Positions 8,525 to 17,354 of a stretch of DNA of 64,000 nucleotides are shown here, piece by piece. Every line of letters starts with the position of its first letter. The first letter of the stretch is position 1. The stretch is from VRUE01 sp963824215 (GTDB lineage: Bacteria; Actinomycetota; Thermoleophilia; Solirubrobacterales; 70-9), in contig CAWGOE010000001.1 in NCBI GenBank assembly GCA_963824215.1, positions 806,001 to 870,000 of the forward strand. Reading direction: 5' to 3'. The notes under the pieces are model-generated. The model did not search any database. It had not been told where the DNA came from and saw only the letters and a program-made list of their open reading frames with translations. A program made the position numbers and the translations under genes.

Positions 8525-9679
8525 ATGCGGCGGCTGCTCATTCTCGCCTCGGCGATGATCTTCTTCGACGTCACGTTCTACGCGGCGATCGCGCCACTGT
8601 TGCCGGACTACGTCGATGAGTTCGGGTTGAGCAAGGGGGAGGCGGGAATCCTCGCCGGCGCCTACGCGGCGGGGACGCTGCTCGCTTCCCTGCCAGCCGG
8701 CTTCGTGGCGACGCGGGCGGGGCCGCGCCGAACCGTGATCGGCGGCCTGCTCCTGCTCGGGATCTCGAGCGTCGCTTTCGGCTTCGCGGGCGAGATCGCC
8801 CTGCTCGATGCGGCGCGCTTCGTCCAGGGGGTGGCGGGGGCGCTGATCTGGGCTGGCGCGCTGACGTGGCTGATCACCACGGCTCCGCCCGAGCAGCGTG
8901 GCTCGGTTATCGGCACCGCGCTCGGCACGGCGGTTGCCGGCGCGCTGGTCGGCCCGGTCCTCGGCGCGCTGGCCGCCGAGGTCGGCACCGAGGTCGTGTT
9001 CGGCGCGGTGCTGGGTATCTCCCTCTTGCTTGCCGTGGCCGCCTCGCGCTTGCCGGAAGCGGGTCCATCGGAGCATCAGCCGCTGCGCGAGGTGGCGGCG
9101 GCGATCGTCAGCCGGCCTGTCCTCACCGCGACTGCGTTCGTCGCGGTGCCCTCGTTGACGTTCGGTGTGGTCGAGGTGCTGGTGCCGTTGCGCATCGATG
9201 ACCTTGGCGGCGGCCACGTGGCGATCGCCGGCGGGTTCATCGTCGGCGCCGGATTGGAGGCAGGGCTAGCTCCCCTCGCGGGTCGCTACTCCGATCGGGT
9301 CGGGCGGCGCACCCCCTTCGTCACTGGCATAGGCATCTGCGCCGTGGCGATGGTTGGGATCGCGGCGGCGCAGGCCCTCGTTCCGGTGCTCCTGGCCCTG
9401 GCAATCGCCTCCTTGGGCGCCGGCATCTGTTTTGCGCCGGCCCTGGCGATGCTTTCGGAGGCGGCCGACTTGGGCGGGCTCCAGCAGGGCTTTGCCGCGG
9501 GCCTCTCGAACATGGCCTGGGCGGCTGGCCAAACCGCAGGGGCGTTGGCGGGGGGAGGGGTGGCGAGCGCTACCGGCTACGCCGTGCCCAGCCTTGCGGT
9601 CGCGATGCTGCTCGTATTCACCTCCGCCTACGCGCTTCGCGCCCTGGTCTCGCCGCAGGCGCAGCCGGTGCGGGGCTAG
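8525..9679 (+). CDS. MFS transporter, 12-TM drug/metabolite efflux type
   Basis: A 384-residue major facilitator with about 12 hydrophobic helices in two halves. The motif-A-like loop reads GFVATRAGPRRTVIGG between helices 2 and 3, and a second copy, GRYSDRVGRRTPFVTG, lies at the start of the second half. ATG 8525 begins directly at the first helix (MRRLLILASAMIFFDVTFYAAI); the TTG 8513 alternative only adds four residues. The substrate cannot be told. The stop is 9 bp before the flavin oxidase gene, so the two are probably co-transcribed. Confidence 0.88.
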   Translation: MRRLLILASAMIFFDVTFYAAIAPLLPDYVDEFGLSKGEAGILAGAYAAGTLLASLPAGFVATRAGPRRTVIGGLLLLGISSVAFGFAGEIALLDAARFVQGVAGALIWAGALTWLITTAPPEQRGSVIGTALGTAVAGALVGPVLGALAAEVGTEVVFGAVLGISLLLAVAASRLPEAGPSEHQPLREVAAAIVSRPVLTATAFVAVPSLTFGVVEVLVPLRIDDLGGGHVAIAGGFIVGAGLEAGLAPLAGRYSDRVGRRTPFVTGIGICAVAMVGIAAAQALVPVLLALAIASLGAGICFAPALAMLSEAADLGGLQQGFAAGLSNMAWAAGQTAGALAGGGVASATGYAVPSLAVAMLLVFTSAYALRALVSPQAQPVRG

Positions 9680-9688
9680 CGTTACGCC

Positions 9689-10981
9689 GTGGCCGATACC
9701 TGGCATAACTGGAGCGGGGACCAGCGATGCTCGCCGGCCGAGGTCGTCCGGCCGCACGACCGCGATGCGCTGGTGACGGCAATCGTCGTGGCAGTGGAGG
9801 CCGGGCGTACGGTCAGCGTTGCCGGCAGCGGCCACTCATTCACCGAGGCGGCGATGACTGACGGAACGATGGTCGACGTCGCCGGCCTGAGCGGTGTGAT
9901 CGATGCGGACCCCGCCCAGGGCCTGGTCAAGGTCGGCGCCGGGACCGTGCTCGCCGAGCTCAACGAGGAGCTGCACCGGCTCGGCCTGGCGATGGAGAAC
10001 CTCGGCGACATCGATCGCCAAACCATCGCCGGGGCGATCTCCACCGGCACCCACGGCACCGGCGCGAAGCTGCGCAACATCTCGGCCCAGGTCGAGGCGG
10101 TGGAGGTCGTCACCGGCGATGGCGGCGTCCGCGATCTGGATGGGACCACGCCCGATCTGCTTCGCGCTGCCCGGGTCAGCATCGGCGCGCTCGGCGCGAT
10201 CTCGGCAGTGACGCTGCGCTGCGTGTCCTCCTTCGTGCTCGAGCGGATCGACTCGCCCCAGCCGCGCGACGAGGTCCTCGACAGCTTCGAGCAGCGCGCC
10301 GAAGGCCACGACCACTTCGAGCTCTTCACCTTTCCCTACGCCGACTCGGCCCTGGTGCTCGAACGCAACCGGGTCGAGGGACCACCCCGGCCGCGCGGCC
10401 GGTTCGCCTCCTACCTCAACGACACCGTGATCGAGAACTGGGCGCTGGAGGCGCTCTCCGCCACGGGCAAGCTCGTTCCGGCGGCGATCCCGAGTCTCTC
10501 CCGCCTCGCCGCGGCGCTGGCCTCGGGCGGCAAGACGGTCGATCGCAGCGATCGCGTCTTCGCCAGCGAGCGTCGCGTCCGCTTCACCGAGATGGAGTAC
10601 GGGGTGCCGCGCGAGCACGGCCCCGCAGCGGCCCGTCGGGTGATCGAGTGGGTGTGCTCCAATCGCTATCCCGTCTTCTTCCCGATCGAGATGCGCGTGG
10701 CGGCCGGCGACGACGCTCTGCTTAGCCCTTCTTACGAGCGCGACACCGCATACATCGCCGTCCACCAGTACCGCGGCATGGAGTGGCGCCCTTACTTCGA
10801 GGCGGTCGAGGAGATCATGCGCGACTACGGTGGGCGGCCGCACTGGGGCAAGCGCCACTTTCAGACCGCCGCGACCCTGGCACCGCTCTACCCCGATTGG
10901 GAGAAGTTCAGGACCGCGCGCGACGAGCTCGACCCAGGCCGCGTTTTCGCCAATGAGTACGCGACCCGCGTCCTGGGCTAG
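9689..10981 (+). CDS. FAD-linked sugar-1,4-lactone oxidase family protein
   Basis: The 430-residue enzyme has the PCMH/VAO fold: an FAD-binding half with VSVAGSGHSF (the His that in this family carries covalent FAD), ISTGTHGTG, and a C-terminal half ending PHWGKRHF...LDPGRVFANEY, the signature of the D-arabinono-1,4-lactone, L-gulonolactone and alditol oxidase group. Such enzymes oxidise sugar lactones or polyols using O2. Which substrate is used here cannot be decided from sequence. It starts with GTG 9 bp after the MFS gene, suggesting a two-gene transcript. Confidence 0.88.
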   Translation: MADTWHNWSGDQRCSPAEVVRPHDRDALVTAIVVAVEAGRTVSVAGSGHSFTEAAMTDGTMVDVAGLSGVIDADPAQGLVKVGAGTVLAELNEELHRLGLAMENLGDIDRQTIAGAISTGTHGTGAKLRNISAQVEAVEVVTGDGGVRDLDGTTPDLLRAARVSIGALGAISAVTLRCVSSFVLERIDSPQPRDEVLDSFEQRAEGHDHFELFTFPYADSALVLERNRVEGPPRPRGRFASYLNDTVIENWALEALSATGKLVPAAIPSLSRLAAALASGGKTVDRSDRVFASERRVRFTEMEYGVPREHGPAAARRVIEWVCSNRYPVFFPIEMRVAAGDDALLSPSYERDTAYIAVHQYRGMEWRPYFEAVEEIMRDYGGRPHWGKRHFQTAATLAPLYPDWEKFRTARDELDPGRVFANEYATRVLG

Positions 10982-10985
10982 CCGT

Positions 10986-12197
10986 CTAGAGGAAAGCCTT
11001 GCCCTCGCCTCGGTAGGTAGGCACGACGTCGACGATCTCGCCGCCCTCGACCAGGTGCAGGGCGTCGAAGCGCTCGCAGAGCTCGCCCGCCTTGGCGTGG
11101 CGCATGTAGGCACGGTCGCCGATTGAGAGGCTCGCGGCCGGGGCGCCGAGCAAGGGGGTCTGCACCTCGCCGGCGCCCTCCTCCTGATCGAGGCGCAGGC
11201 CGGCGGGTAGCCAGGGCACCGGCAGCCTGCTCGGGTCGCCGCTGCCGGAGGCGAGGTAGCCACCGCCGAGTGCCGTCGCCACGCCCGCTGCCGGCTTGCG
11301 CACGATCGGCAGCGCGAAGCCAGCCGCCGGGGTCAGCGAGAAGCGGCTGTAGTGATCGAAGAGGGCGGGGGCGTAGAAGCCGGAGCCCGCGGTCAGCTCG
11401 GTGACGAGCTCCTCGGCAGCGGTCAGCTCTAGGCTGCCGGTGCCGCCGCCGTTGACGATCGGCAGCGGTGCGAACTCGCGGATCGCGGTGACGATCGCGC
11501 CCCGCCGCTCGGCAAGCTCTGCGGCGGAGCGGCGCTGCATGAAGCGGATCGCGCTGCCACGCAGTCGTCGCCCGGGGGGACGGTCGCCGACGCCGGCGAT
11601 CTGACCCTCGTAGGACATCAGCGCGGCCAGGTCGAGTTGTGGGCGCTGATCGATCTCACGGGCAAGGGCGACGGCCTGCTCGACCGTGTGCACGGGGGAG
11701 CGCTTCGGGCCGACCTTGGTCCTGCCGCCGAGCGCCCACCAGCTGGCGTCTACGTCGATGCAGACCCTCACTGGCGGGGCGCCGGCGCCGAGCACCGACT
11801 CGATCGCGTCGACGTGCTCGCTGCAGTCCACCATCACGATCGGCGCGCTCTCGGGATTGGCGGCGGAGCGCAGCGCCAGCTCGCCCAGCGCCTCGACATC
11901 GGCGGTCGGGTAGGCGAGCAGCAGGTTCTCGAAACCCTGCTCGGCCAGCCACAGCGTCTCCGGCAGGGTAAAGGTCATCTGCCCCTCAAAGCCAGCGTCG
12001 CTGCCCAGGATGCGCTCCTGCAGGGTCCGGCAGCGCAGCGACTTGCTCGCCACCCGGATCGGCTTGCCGCCCGAGCGTCCCAGCATCTCCGTCGCGTTGG
12101 TCGCCATCGCGTCGAGGTCAACGAAGGCAAACGGCGCCTCGACCTCGGCGAAGATCGCCTCGTAGCGCTCGTAGACCTGATCGATCGCGGGATTCAC
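10986..12197 (-). CDS. Fold-type III PLP protein (alanine racemase-N / D-threonine aldolase-like)
   Basis: The 403-residue protein starts with GTG and shows the PLP-barrel N-terminus PFAFVDLDAMATNATEML followed by RVASKSLRC, where the Lys is positioned to form the Schiff base. MVDCSEHVDAIESVLG, VCIDVDASWWALG and VNGGGTGSLELT (phosphate-binding glycines) follow the order of D-threonine aldolase/amino-acid deaminase-like proteins. The likely reaction is on a D- or beta-hydroxy amino acid, but the substrate is unassigned. It is convergent with the lactone oxidase gene (4 bp apart). Confidence 0.8.
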   Translation of the reverse strand: MNPAIDQVYERYEAIFAEVEAPFAFVDLDAMATNATEMLGRSGGKPIRVASKSLRCRTLQERILGSDAGFEGQMTFTLPETLWLAEQGFENLLLAYPTADVEALGELALRSAANPESAPIVMVDCSEHVDAIESVLGAGAPPVRVCIDVDASWWALGGRTKVGPKRSPVHTVEQAVALAREIDQRPQLDLAALMSYEGQIAGVGDRPPGRRLRGSAIRFMQRRSAAELAERRGAIVTAIREFAPLPIVNGGGTGSLELTAAEELVTELTAGSGFYAPALFDHYSRFSLTPAAGFALPIVRKPAAGVATALGGGYLASGSGDPSRLPVPWLPAGLRLDQEEGAGEVQTPLLGAPAASLSIGDRAYMRHAKAGELCERFDALHLVEGGEIVDVVPTYRGEGKAFL

Positions 12198-12254
12198 GGA
12201 TTCGAGACTAACCGCGCCGTCTCCCGGAGCCCGGCGCTATGGTTTTCCTCGCCC

Positions 12255-12343
12255 GGAGAGGTGGCCGAGTGGCTGAAGGCACTCGCCTGCTAAGCGAGTA
12301 GGGGGCGCAAGCTCTCTCGAGGGTTCGAATCCCTCCCTCTCCG
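12255..12343 (+). tRNA. tRNA-Ser(GCT)
   Basis: The acceptor stem GGAGAGG/CCTCTCC, anticodon loop CTGCTAA (anticodon GCT), a class II variable arm and T-loop GGTTCGAATCC define an 89-nt serine tRNA. CCA is not encoded. The gene ends one base before the stop codon of the convergent membrane-protein gene. I found no displaced copy of its 3' end in the window. Confidence 0.95.
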
Positions 12344-13000
12344 CTAGTCGCCGGTTGGGTATTGGCGCTTGCGCCCAAGCGGTAGCCGTTCGAACGCCCG
12401 CACGAAAGGGGAGAACGGCATTCCGACCCCAGCGGCGCTCCAGATCTGAAAGGTCACAAGGACCCAGCGGGCGAAGCCGATGCCGCCGGCGACAGCGAAC
12501 AGCCAAATCAAAACGATGATCTCGGTTGCCCAGTCGTTCGCGATCGCGGTCACGGTTCCACACCCCATCGCCGCCGCGTTGGTGAAGAGGAGCAGCACTG
12601 CGACGGAGATGTAGGTTGATGTCACCGTCCGCCACGGCGCGTCGGCTTTTCGCCGCCAGCTCTCCCAGCGAAGCGGCGCTGCCTGGTCTGTTGGTTGGGG
12701 CGCGAGCGACTGGTTGAGGATCTGCTCTTGGTCTCCGCAGAACTCGACCGCGCGGAGCATGCGAACGACCTCGCCGAGCCACATCGTGAGAATCCACCAG
12801 CTCAGCGGTACGAGAGCGAAGAAGAGCGCGGGCGCGATCGCCTGCTCCCAGGAGATGAAACCTGCGCCGAAGACAGCGACCAGCGCGGCCGAGCCAAAGG
12901 TGAGGGTGGTGTGCTGGTTGTTGATTGCGCTTAGAAGCTCGTCCCGGGCCGAGATGTGCTCCGCGAGTTGGGCTTCGAATACGCGCTCGGAACGATCCAT
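12344..13000 (-). CDS. Four-helix membrane protein of unknown function
   Basis: The 218-residue protein has an N-terminal amphipathic stretch (RVFEAQLAEHISARDELLSA) then two hydrophobic hairpins: TLTFGSAALVAVFGAGF with APALFFALVPLSWWILTMWLG, and YISVAVLLLFTNAAAMGCG with IIVLIWLFAVAGGIGFARWVL. The tail is basic. I recognise no family. Its stop codon abuts the tRNA-Ser(GCT) 3' end, a common neighbourhood for acquired genes, but no att duplication supports transfer. It is in line with, and 42 bp downstream of, the P450 gene. Confidence 0.7.
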   Translation of the reverse strand: MDRSERVFEAQLAEHISARDELLSAINNQHTTLTFGSAALVAVFGAGFISWEQAIAPALFFALVPLSWWILTMWLGEVVRMLRAVEFCGDQEQILNQSLAPQPTDQAAPLRWESWRRKADAPWRTVTSTYISVAVLLLFTNAAAMGCGTVTAIANDWATEIIVLIWLFAVAGGIGFARWVLVTFQIWSAAGVGMPFSPFVRAFERLPLGRKRQYPTGD

Positions 13001-13042
13001 TGCCCCCTTGTATACCTATCCAGGGGCCTAGGCGCCCGAGAT

Positions 13043-14479
13043 TCAGGTGTGGCGGGAGCGGATGACGACGCGGGCGCCGCGCGAGGGGATCATCGTCACG
13101 TTGCGGTGAACAGCGTGCTCGGGGGCGGGGTCGTCGGCCTCGAGGTCGAGTCGGCGCGCCATCGTCTCCAGCACGACCCGCTGCTCGGCCATTGCCAGCG
13201 CCGCGCCGAGACAGCGGCGGATGCCGCCGCCGAAGGGGATCCACTCGTACGTGCCAGGCTTGCGGCCCCCAGCGAAGCGCTCGGGGCGGAACTCGAAGGG
13301 CTCGGGGTAGAGGTCCTCTCGGTGGTGGACGAGGAGGATGCTCATCAGGATTGGGGTCTCGGCCTCGACCGCGTAGGAGCCAAATTGCCATGGCAACATC
13401 ACCCGCCGGCCGATGATCGGGATCACCGGCCGGGAGCGCATTCCCTCGACGATCGTCGCCTCGATCTGCTCGGTCGCGTCGCCCTCGCCACGCACCGCGT
13501 CGAGCAGGGCCTCGTGTGCTGCCGGGTTGCGGACCAGTCGCTCCCAGGTCCAGGCCAGCGAGTTGGCGGTCGTCTCGTGACCGGCGAGGACTAGAGTCAG
13601 CAACTCGTCGCGCAGTTCTTTGTCGCTCATCTCCTCGCCCTCCTCGGTGCGCGCCTGCAGCAGCAGCGAGAGGATGTCGCGGCGGTCGCCGAGGTCGTCG
13701 GCGCGGCGGCGCTCGGCGATCACTGCGTAGGTCGCGCGGTCGAGAATGTCCAGGCCAACCTTCATCGGCCCGACCGGCTCCTCGCGGTTGAGGTTGATCA
13801 GTTCGACGACCTGCGCGAAGGGAAGAGTTGACGCTTCGACCACGCGCTTGGTCATCTGTCGCAGCCGGTACTCCGGCGCGCCCCGCTCCGGCACCCCCTC
13901 GATGCCGAAGATTCCGGCCATGATCACGTCGAGCGTGATCGCCTGCATGTGTGGAGCGAGGGCGAAGGGGCGACCGATTGGCCAGCGCTCGATCTCGCGC
14001 TCGGCCGCGTCGGCAATCAGCTGTGTGTACTGCTCGATCGCCTCGCCGTGGAAGGGCGGGAGCAGCAGTTTGCGCTGGCGCATGTGGCGGGGCCCAATCG
14101 CGGTGAGGACCGAGTTCGGGCCGACCACGGGCCGCAGCGGCGACTCACCCGTCAGCGAGGGCGCCTGCTCGGGTTTGGCGGTGAAGAGCGAGCGCACGTG
14201 GTCGGGGTGGCTGGTGATCACCGGCCCAGGCCCCGGCAACGCGGAGCGCAAGCGAAAGACTTCGCCGAGCTCGCGCCGGGCGCGAAAGACGAGCTGGATC
14301 TGGCGCTGGTTGAAGCGCAGCGTCTGCAGTAGCCGCGGTTGGCGGATCGCCGGCGGCTCTGGCAGGCCGACCCCTGCGCCTGGGTCAAGCGGACCGGACG
14401 GAGAGGGCGACGCCTCGCCGATGAGGCCGTCGGTGGCAGAGGGATTCAGCGGCGCGTCGGCTTCGGCCAGCTGGGTCAC
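13043..14479 (-). CDS. Cytochrome P450
   Basis: A 478-residue P450 with all landmark motifs in order: the I-helix oxygen-activation motif AGHETTANSLAW, the K-helix region EGMRSRPVIPIIGRR (ExxR), the PERF element FRPERFAGG, and the heme-thiolate loop FGGGIRRCLGAALAMAE with the axial Cys. The N-terminus is hydrophilic, so the enzyme is soluble, as is usual in bacteria. Redox partners are not encoded nearby. Translation starts at GTG 14479. The 58-bp divergent gap to pyk holds repeated TGTnACA half-sites that could be a TetR-type operator. The substrate is unknown. Confidence 0.93.
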   Translation of the reverse strand: MTQLAEADAPLNPSATDGLIGEASPSPSGPLDPGAGVGLPEPPAIRQPRLLQTLRFNQRQIQLVFRARRELGEVFRLRSALPGPGPVITSHPDHVRSLFTAKPEQAPSLTGESPLRPVVGPNSVLTAIGPRHMRQRKLLLPPFHGEAIEQYTQLIADAAEREIERWPIGRPFALAPHMQAITLDVIMAGIFGIEGVPERGAPEYRLRQMTKRVVEASTLPFAQVVELINLNREEPVGPMKVGLDILDRATYAVIAERRRADDLGDRRDILSLLLQARTEEGEEMSDKELRDELLTLVLAGHETTANSLAWTWERLVRNPAAHEALLDAVRGEGDATEQIEATIVEGMRSRPVIPIIGRRVMLPWQFGSYAVEAETPILMSILLVHHREDLYPEPFEFRPERFAGGRKPGTYEWIPFGGGIRRCLGAALAMAEQRVVLETMARRLDLEADDPAPEHAVHRNVTMIPSRGARVVIRSRHT

Positions 14480-14487
14480 TGAATCAG

Positions 14488-14535
14488 TGTTACACAGATC
14501 GATGTCACATCAAGCAGCCTCTACAGTCATGTGAC
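14488..14535. promoter_or_regulatory. Candidate operator between P450 and pyruvate kinase genes
   Basis: TGTTACA (14488-14494), TGTCACA (14503-14509) and an inverted GTCACAT/ATGTGAC pair (14504-14510, 14529-14535) lie in the 58-bp divergent gap. TGTnACA-type half-sites are common in TetR-family operators. The binding factor is unknown. Confidence 0.3.
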
Positions 14536-14537
14536 GT

Positions 14538-15950
14538 ATGCACAGCAGGCGGACCAAGATCATCGCGACGGTCGGTCCCGCGAGCTGGGATCTTCAGGTT
14601 CTGACGGAGCTGATCGGCGCCGGCGCTGACATCTTCAGGCTCAACTTCTCCCACGCCGATCGGGAGCGGCACGCGCGCACGGTCGAGTCGATCCGCGCGG
14701 CCGCCGAGCGGGTCGGGCGGGAGGTGGCGGTGCTAGGCGACCTTCCGGGGCCGAAGCTGCGGATCGGCGAGCTGCGCGGCGACGTCGCCGAGCTGGAGAC
14801 CGGTATGCACGTAAAGCTGACGCCGCAGGCGGTCGAGGGGGACGAGGGGACGATCCCGGTCGATTGGCCCGGGGTCAGCTCGCTGCGTGAGGACGAGCTC
14901 GTCTACCTCGCCGACGGCTCGATTCGCCTGCGCGTGGGCGAGGCCGGGGACGGCGGGGTCGACGCCGAGGTCGAGGTCGGCGGCACGCTCTCTTCGCATA
15001 AGGGGATGAACATCCCCGGTTTCACCGCCCAGGCAGCGACCGACGGCGACCTCGGCTGGGTCGAGTTCGCCGTAGAGCAGGGGATCGACCTCCTGGCGAT
15101 GTCGTTCGTCTCTACTGCGGCTGACCTCGAGCCGGTCAGTGAGCGGCTGCGGTCGCTTGACTCCGACATTCCCCTGATCGCCAAGATCGAGAAGGGGCAG
15201 GCAGCCGAGCGGGCTGAGGAGATCGTCCGCGCGGCGAGCGGCGGGATCATGGTTGCGCGTGGGGACCTCGGGATCGAGCTGCCGCTGGCGGAGGTGCCGG
15301 TCGTACAGAAGCGGCTGATCCGGGCGGCCGGCAAGGGCTCCAAGCCCTCGATCACGGCGACGCAGATGCTCGCCTCGATGGTGACCGAGCGGCGACCGAC
15401 CAGGGCCGAGGTGACCGACGTCGCCAACGCGATCTTCGACGGCACCGACGCGGTGATGCTCTCCGAGGAGACCGCTGTCGGCCGCCACCCGGTCGAGGCA
15501 GTGCGTGTGATGGACCAGATCGCCCGCGCGACCGAGCCCGACCTTCCCTACGGCGAGTGGCTCTTCACCCGCACCGACCAGGCGACCCAGGACGTCGCCG
15601 ACTCAGTCGCCCAGAGCGCGGTTGGAGCCGTCTACCGCCTCAACCTCGCGGCGCTGGTCGTGCCGACGCGGAGCGGCCGCACCGCGCGCCTCGTCTCCGC
15701 CCACCGGCCGAATGTGCCGGTGCTGGCGATCTCGCCGCGAGCCGAGACGGTGCGACGGCTGAACCTGCTCTTCGGCGTCACCGCGGTGCTCAGCGAGCAC
15801 GAGGAGGAGGTGCGCGAGCTGCTCGACGATTGCGCTTCCCTGGCGGTGCGGCACGGCATCGCCCGCTCGGGGGACCTGGTCGCGATCGTCGCCGGCATGC
15901 CGGACCAAGAGCTGGGGACGAACTTATTTGAGGTGCATCGGATCCCCTGA
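14538..15950 (+). CDS. pyk: Pyruvate kinase
   Basis: The 470-residue enzyme has the standard order of motifs: TKIIATVGPAS at the N-terminus, FRLNFSHAD, LGDLPGPKLRIGEL, the active-site segment PLIAKIEKGQA, MVARGDLGIELPLAEVPVVQK (Mg2+ and ADP binding), then LSEETAVGRHPVEAV, followed by the C-terminal allosteric domain with VVPTRSGRTARLVSAHRP. It transfers phosphate from phosphoenolpyruvate to ADP at the end of glycolysis. It is followed after 19 bp by a thioesterase and then an enoyl-CoA hydratase gene on the same strand. Confidence 0.96.
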   Translation: MHSRRTKIIATVGPASWDLQVLTELIGAGADIFRLNFSHADRERHARTVESIRAAAERVGREVAVLGDLPGPKLRIGELRGDVAELETGMHVKLTPQAVEGDEGTIPVDWPGVSSLREDELVYLADGSIRLRVGEAGDGGVDAEVEVGGTLSSHKGMNIPGFTAQAATDGDLGWVEFAVEQGIDLLAMSFVSTAADLEPVSERLRSLDSDIPLIAKIEKGQAAERAEEIVRAASGGIMVARGDLGIELPLAEVPVVQKRLIRAAGKGSKPSITATQMLASMVTERRPTRAEVTDVANAIFDGTDAVMLSEETAVGRHPVEAVRVMDQIARATEPDLPYGEWLFTRTDQATQDVADSVAQSAVGAVYRLNLAALVVPTRSGRTARLVSAHRPNVPVLAISPRAETVRRLNLLFGVTAVLSEHEEEVRELLDDCASLAVRHGIARSGDLVAIVAGMPDQELGTNLFEVHRIP

Positions 15951-15969
15951 TCGATAGGCTGCCGCGGCA

Positions 15970-16431
15970 GTGACCGACTTCGACGCGATCGCGCAGGGGA
16001 TGACGCAGGCGGTGCCCTTCGCCGGGTTCCTCAACCTGGAGGTGACGAGCGTTGCGCCGGGCGAGGCGGTCGTCGTCCTGCCCGAGCGGGACGAGCTGAA
16101 GAACCACGTCGGCTCCCAGCACGCCGGCGCTCTCTTCACCGCCGCTGAGGCCGCCTCCGGCGCGGCCTTCGTCGGTGCTTTCGCTGAGCGGATGGGCGAG
16201 GTGACGCCCTTGGCTCGCAGCGCCGATATCTCCTACGAAAAGATCGCCAAGGGGCCAATCGAGGCGCGGGCGAAGCTGGGCGTTCCCGCCGCCGAGGCGC
16301 TGGCCACGCTCGATGCCGAGGGCAAGGTCGTATTTCCCTGTGAGATCGAGATGGTCGACGCCTCCGGCCTCAGAGTCGCCACGGCGACCGTTCACTGGCA
16401 CGTGCGGCTGAACAAGCCGACCGCCGAGTAG
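15970..16431 (+). CDS. Hotdog-fold thioesterase (DUF4442/PaaI-like)
   Basis: The 153-residue single-domain protein begins with GTG. The hotdog pattern is visible: PFAGFLNLEVTSVAPGEAVVVLP, then NHVGSQHAGALFTAAEAASGAAF, where the HAGALFTAAE helix is the usual active-site helix of PaaI-type acyl-CoA thioesterases. The C-terminal strands read SADISYEKIAKGPIEARAKL. Its place directly before an enoyl-CoA hydratase gene (8 bp gap) suggests acyl-CoA metabolism, but the acyl substrate is unknown. Confidence 0.8.
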   Translation: MTDFDAIAQGMTQAVPFAGFLNLEVTSVAPGEAVVVLPERDELKNHVGSQHAGALFTAAEAASGAAFVGAFAERMGEVTPLARSADISYEKIAKGPIEARAKLGVPAAEALATLDAEGKVVFPCEIEMVDASGLRVATATVHWHVRLNKPTAE

Positions 16432-16439
16432 GGCCGGGC

Positions 16440-17216
16440 ATGGCGCTGGTCCGGCTCGAGCGCGAAGAGGGTGGCCTGGCCGTCGCAACCTTCGACAGCC
16501 CGCCGCTCAACCTCTTCAACCGCGAGCTGTTCGAAGACCTACGGGCTGCCGTCGCCGCGGTCGAGGCAGAGCCGCCGCGGGCGCTGCTTTTCCGCGCCGA
16601 GGGGCGTGCCGTTTCCGGCGGCGTCGACGTGCATGAGTTCGACGGCCTCACGCCGGAGACGGGCGGACAGCTCTGGGACGATCTGATCGGCACGGTCGAG
16701 CGGGTTGAAGCGCTGCCGTTGCCGGTCGTCTTTGCCGCCCACGCGCTGACCTTGACTGCGGCCTTCGAGCTGGCGCTCGGTTGCGACCTGATTCTCGCCG
16801 CCCGCTCGGCCCAGTTCGGCCTGGTCGAGAAGGTCGTCGGCCTGACCCCGTCGATGGGCGGGACCCAGCGCCTCGCCGAGCGCGCCGGCAGTGGCCGCGC
16901 CCGCCATTTCGTAATGAGCGGCGAGCTCTTCGGCGCCGAGGAGATGGAGCGCTGGGGAGTCGTCAACCTGCTCTTCGAGGACGAGGGCTTCGACGAACGC
17001 GCCCTCGCTTACGCGGCGGACCTTGCCGCCGGCCCGACCAAGGCCCACGCGATGACCAAACACATCCTGCGCCGCTTCCGCGAAGGCGGCATCCCCGCCG
17101 CCGACCAGGCCGTCCGCGATGACGCCGCCGACCTCTTCGCCACCGAGGATCTCCAGCGTGCCGTCAAGACCTTCCTCGACAAGGGCCCCGGTCACGCCGA
17201 GTTCCAAGGCCACTGA
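16440..17216 (+). CDS. Enoyl-CoA hydratase/isomerase family protein
   Basis: A 258-residue crotonase-fold protein. The substrate-binding first loop reads AEGRAVSGGVDVHEF and the oxyanion-hole helix region VFAAHALTLTAAFELALGCDLILAA; both follow the crotonase pattern, although the second usually contains an extra Gly (GGG) that here is TLTAAF. The glutamate after LVEKVVGLTPSMGGTQRL is the family's second catalytic position. Function is therefore likely, but atypical residues around the oxyanion hole make the exact reaction uncertain. It ends the pyk-thioesterase-hydratase run, 64 bp before tRNA-Arg. Confidence 0.82.
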   Translation: MALVRLEREEGGLAVATFDSPPLNLFNRELFEDLRAAVAAVEAEPPRALLFRAEGRAVSGGVDVHEFDGLTPETGGQLWDDLIGTVERVEALPLPVVFAAHALTLTAAFELALGCDLILAARSAQFGLVEKVVGLTPSMGGTQRLAERAGSGRARHFVMSGELFGAEEMERWGVVNLLFEDEGFDERALAYAADLAAGPTKAHAMTKHILRRFREGGIPAADQAVRDDAADLFATEDLQRAVKTFLDKGPGHAEFQGH

Positions 17217-17280
17217 TCGCATAACAGGCGCCAGCCTGGCCCCATAGAATGCCCCGAAGAGGTGATTCAGCCTCAAACCC

Positions 17281-17354
17281 GCGCCCGTAGCTCAGTTGGA
17301 TAGAGCGTCGGTCTACGAAACCGAAGGTCACAGGTTCGAATCCTGTCGGGCGCG
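17281..17354 (+). tRNA. tRNA-Arg(ACG), integration target
   Basis: The acceptor stem GCGCCCG/CGGGCGC, D-loop AGTTGGATA, anticodon loop CTACGAA (anticodon ACG) and T-loop GGTTCGAATCC make a 74-nt arginine tRNA. CCA is not encoded. The last 47 bases recur exactly at 26941-26987, marking an integrated element downstream. Confidence 0.96.
17308..17354. repeat. attL core of the tRNA-Arg element (47 bp)
   Basis: Identical over 47 bp to 26941-26987, from the anticodon stem to the tRNA 3' end. The flanking bases differ on both sides. The intact tRNA lies on this side. Confidence 0.92.

Noticed and set aside
12255..13000. Third integrated element at tRNA-Ser(GCT)
   Set aside because: No second copy of the tRNA 3' end, no integrase and no arm-type boxes were found downstream.
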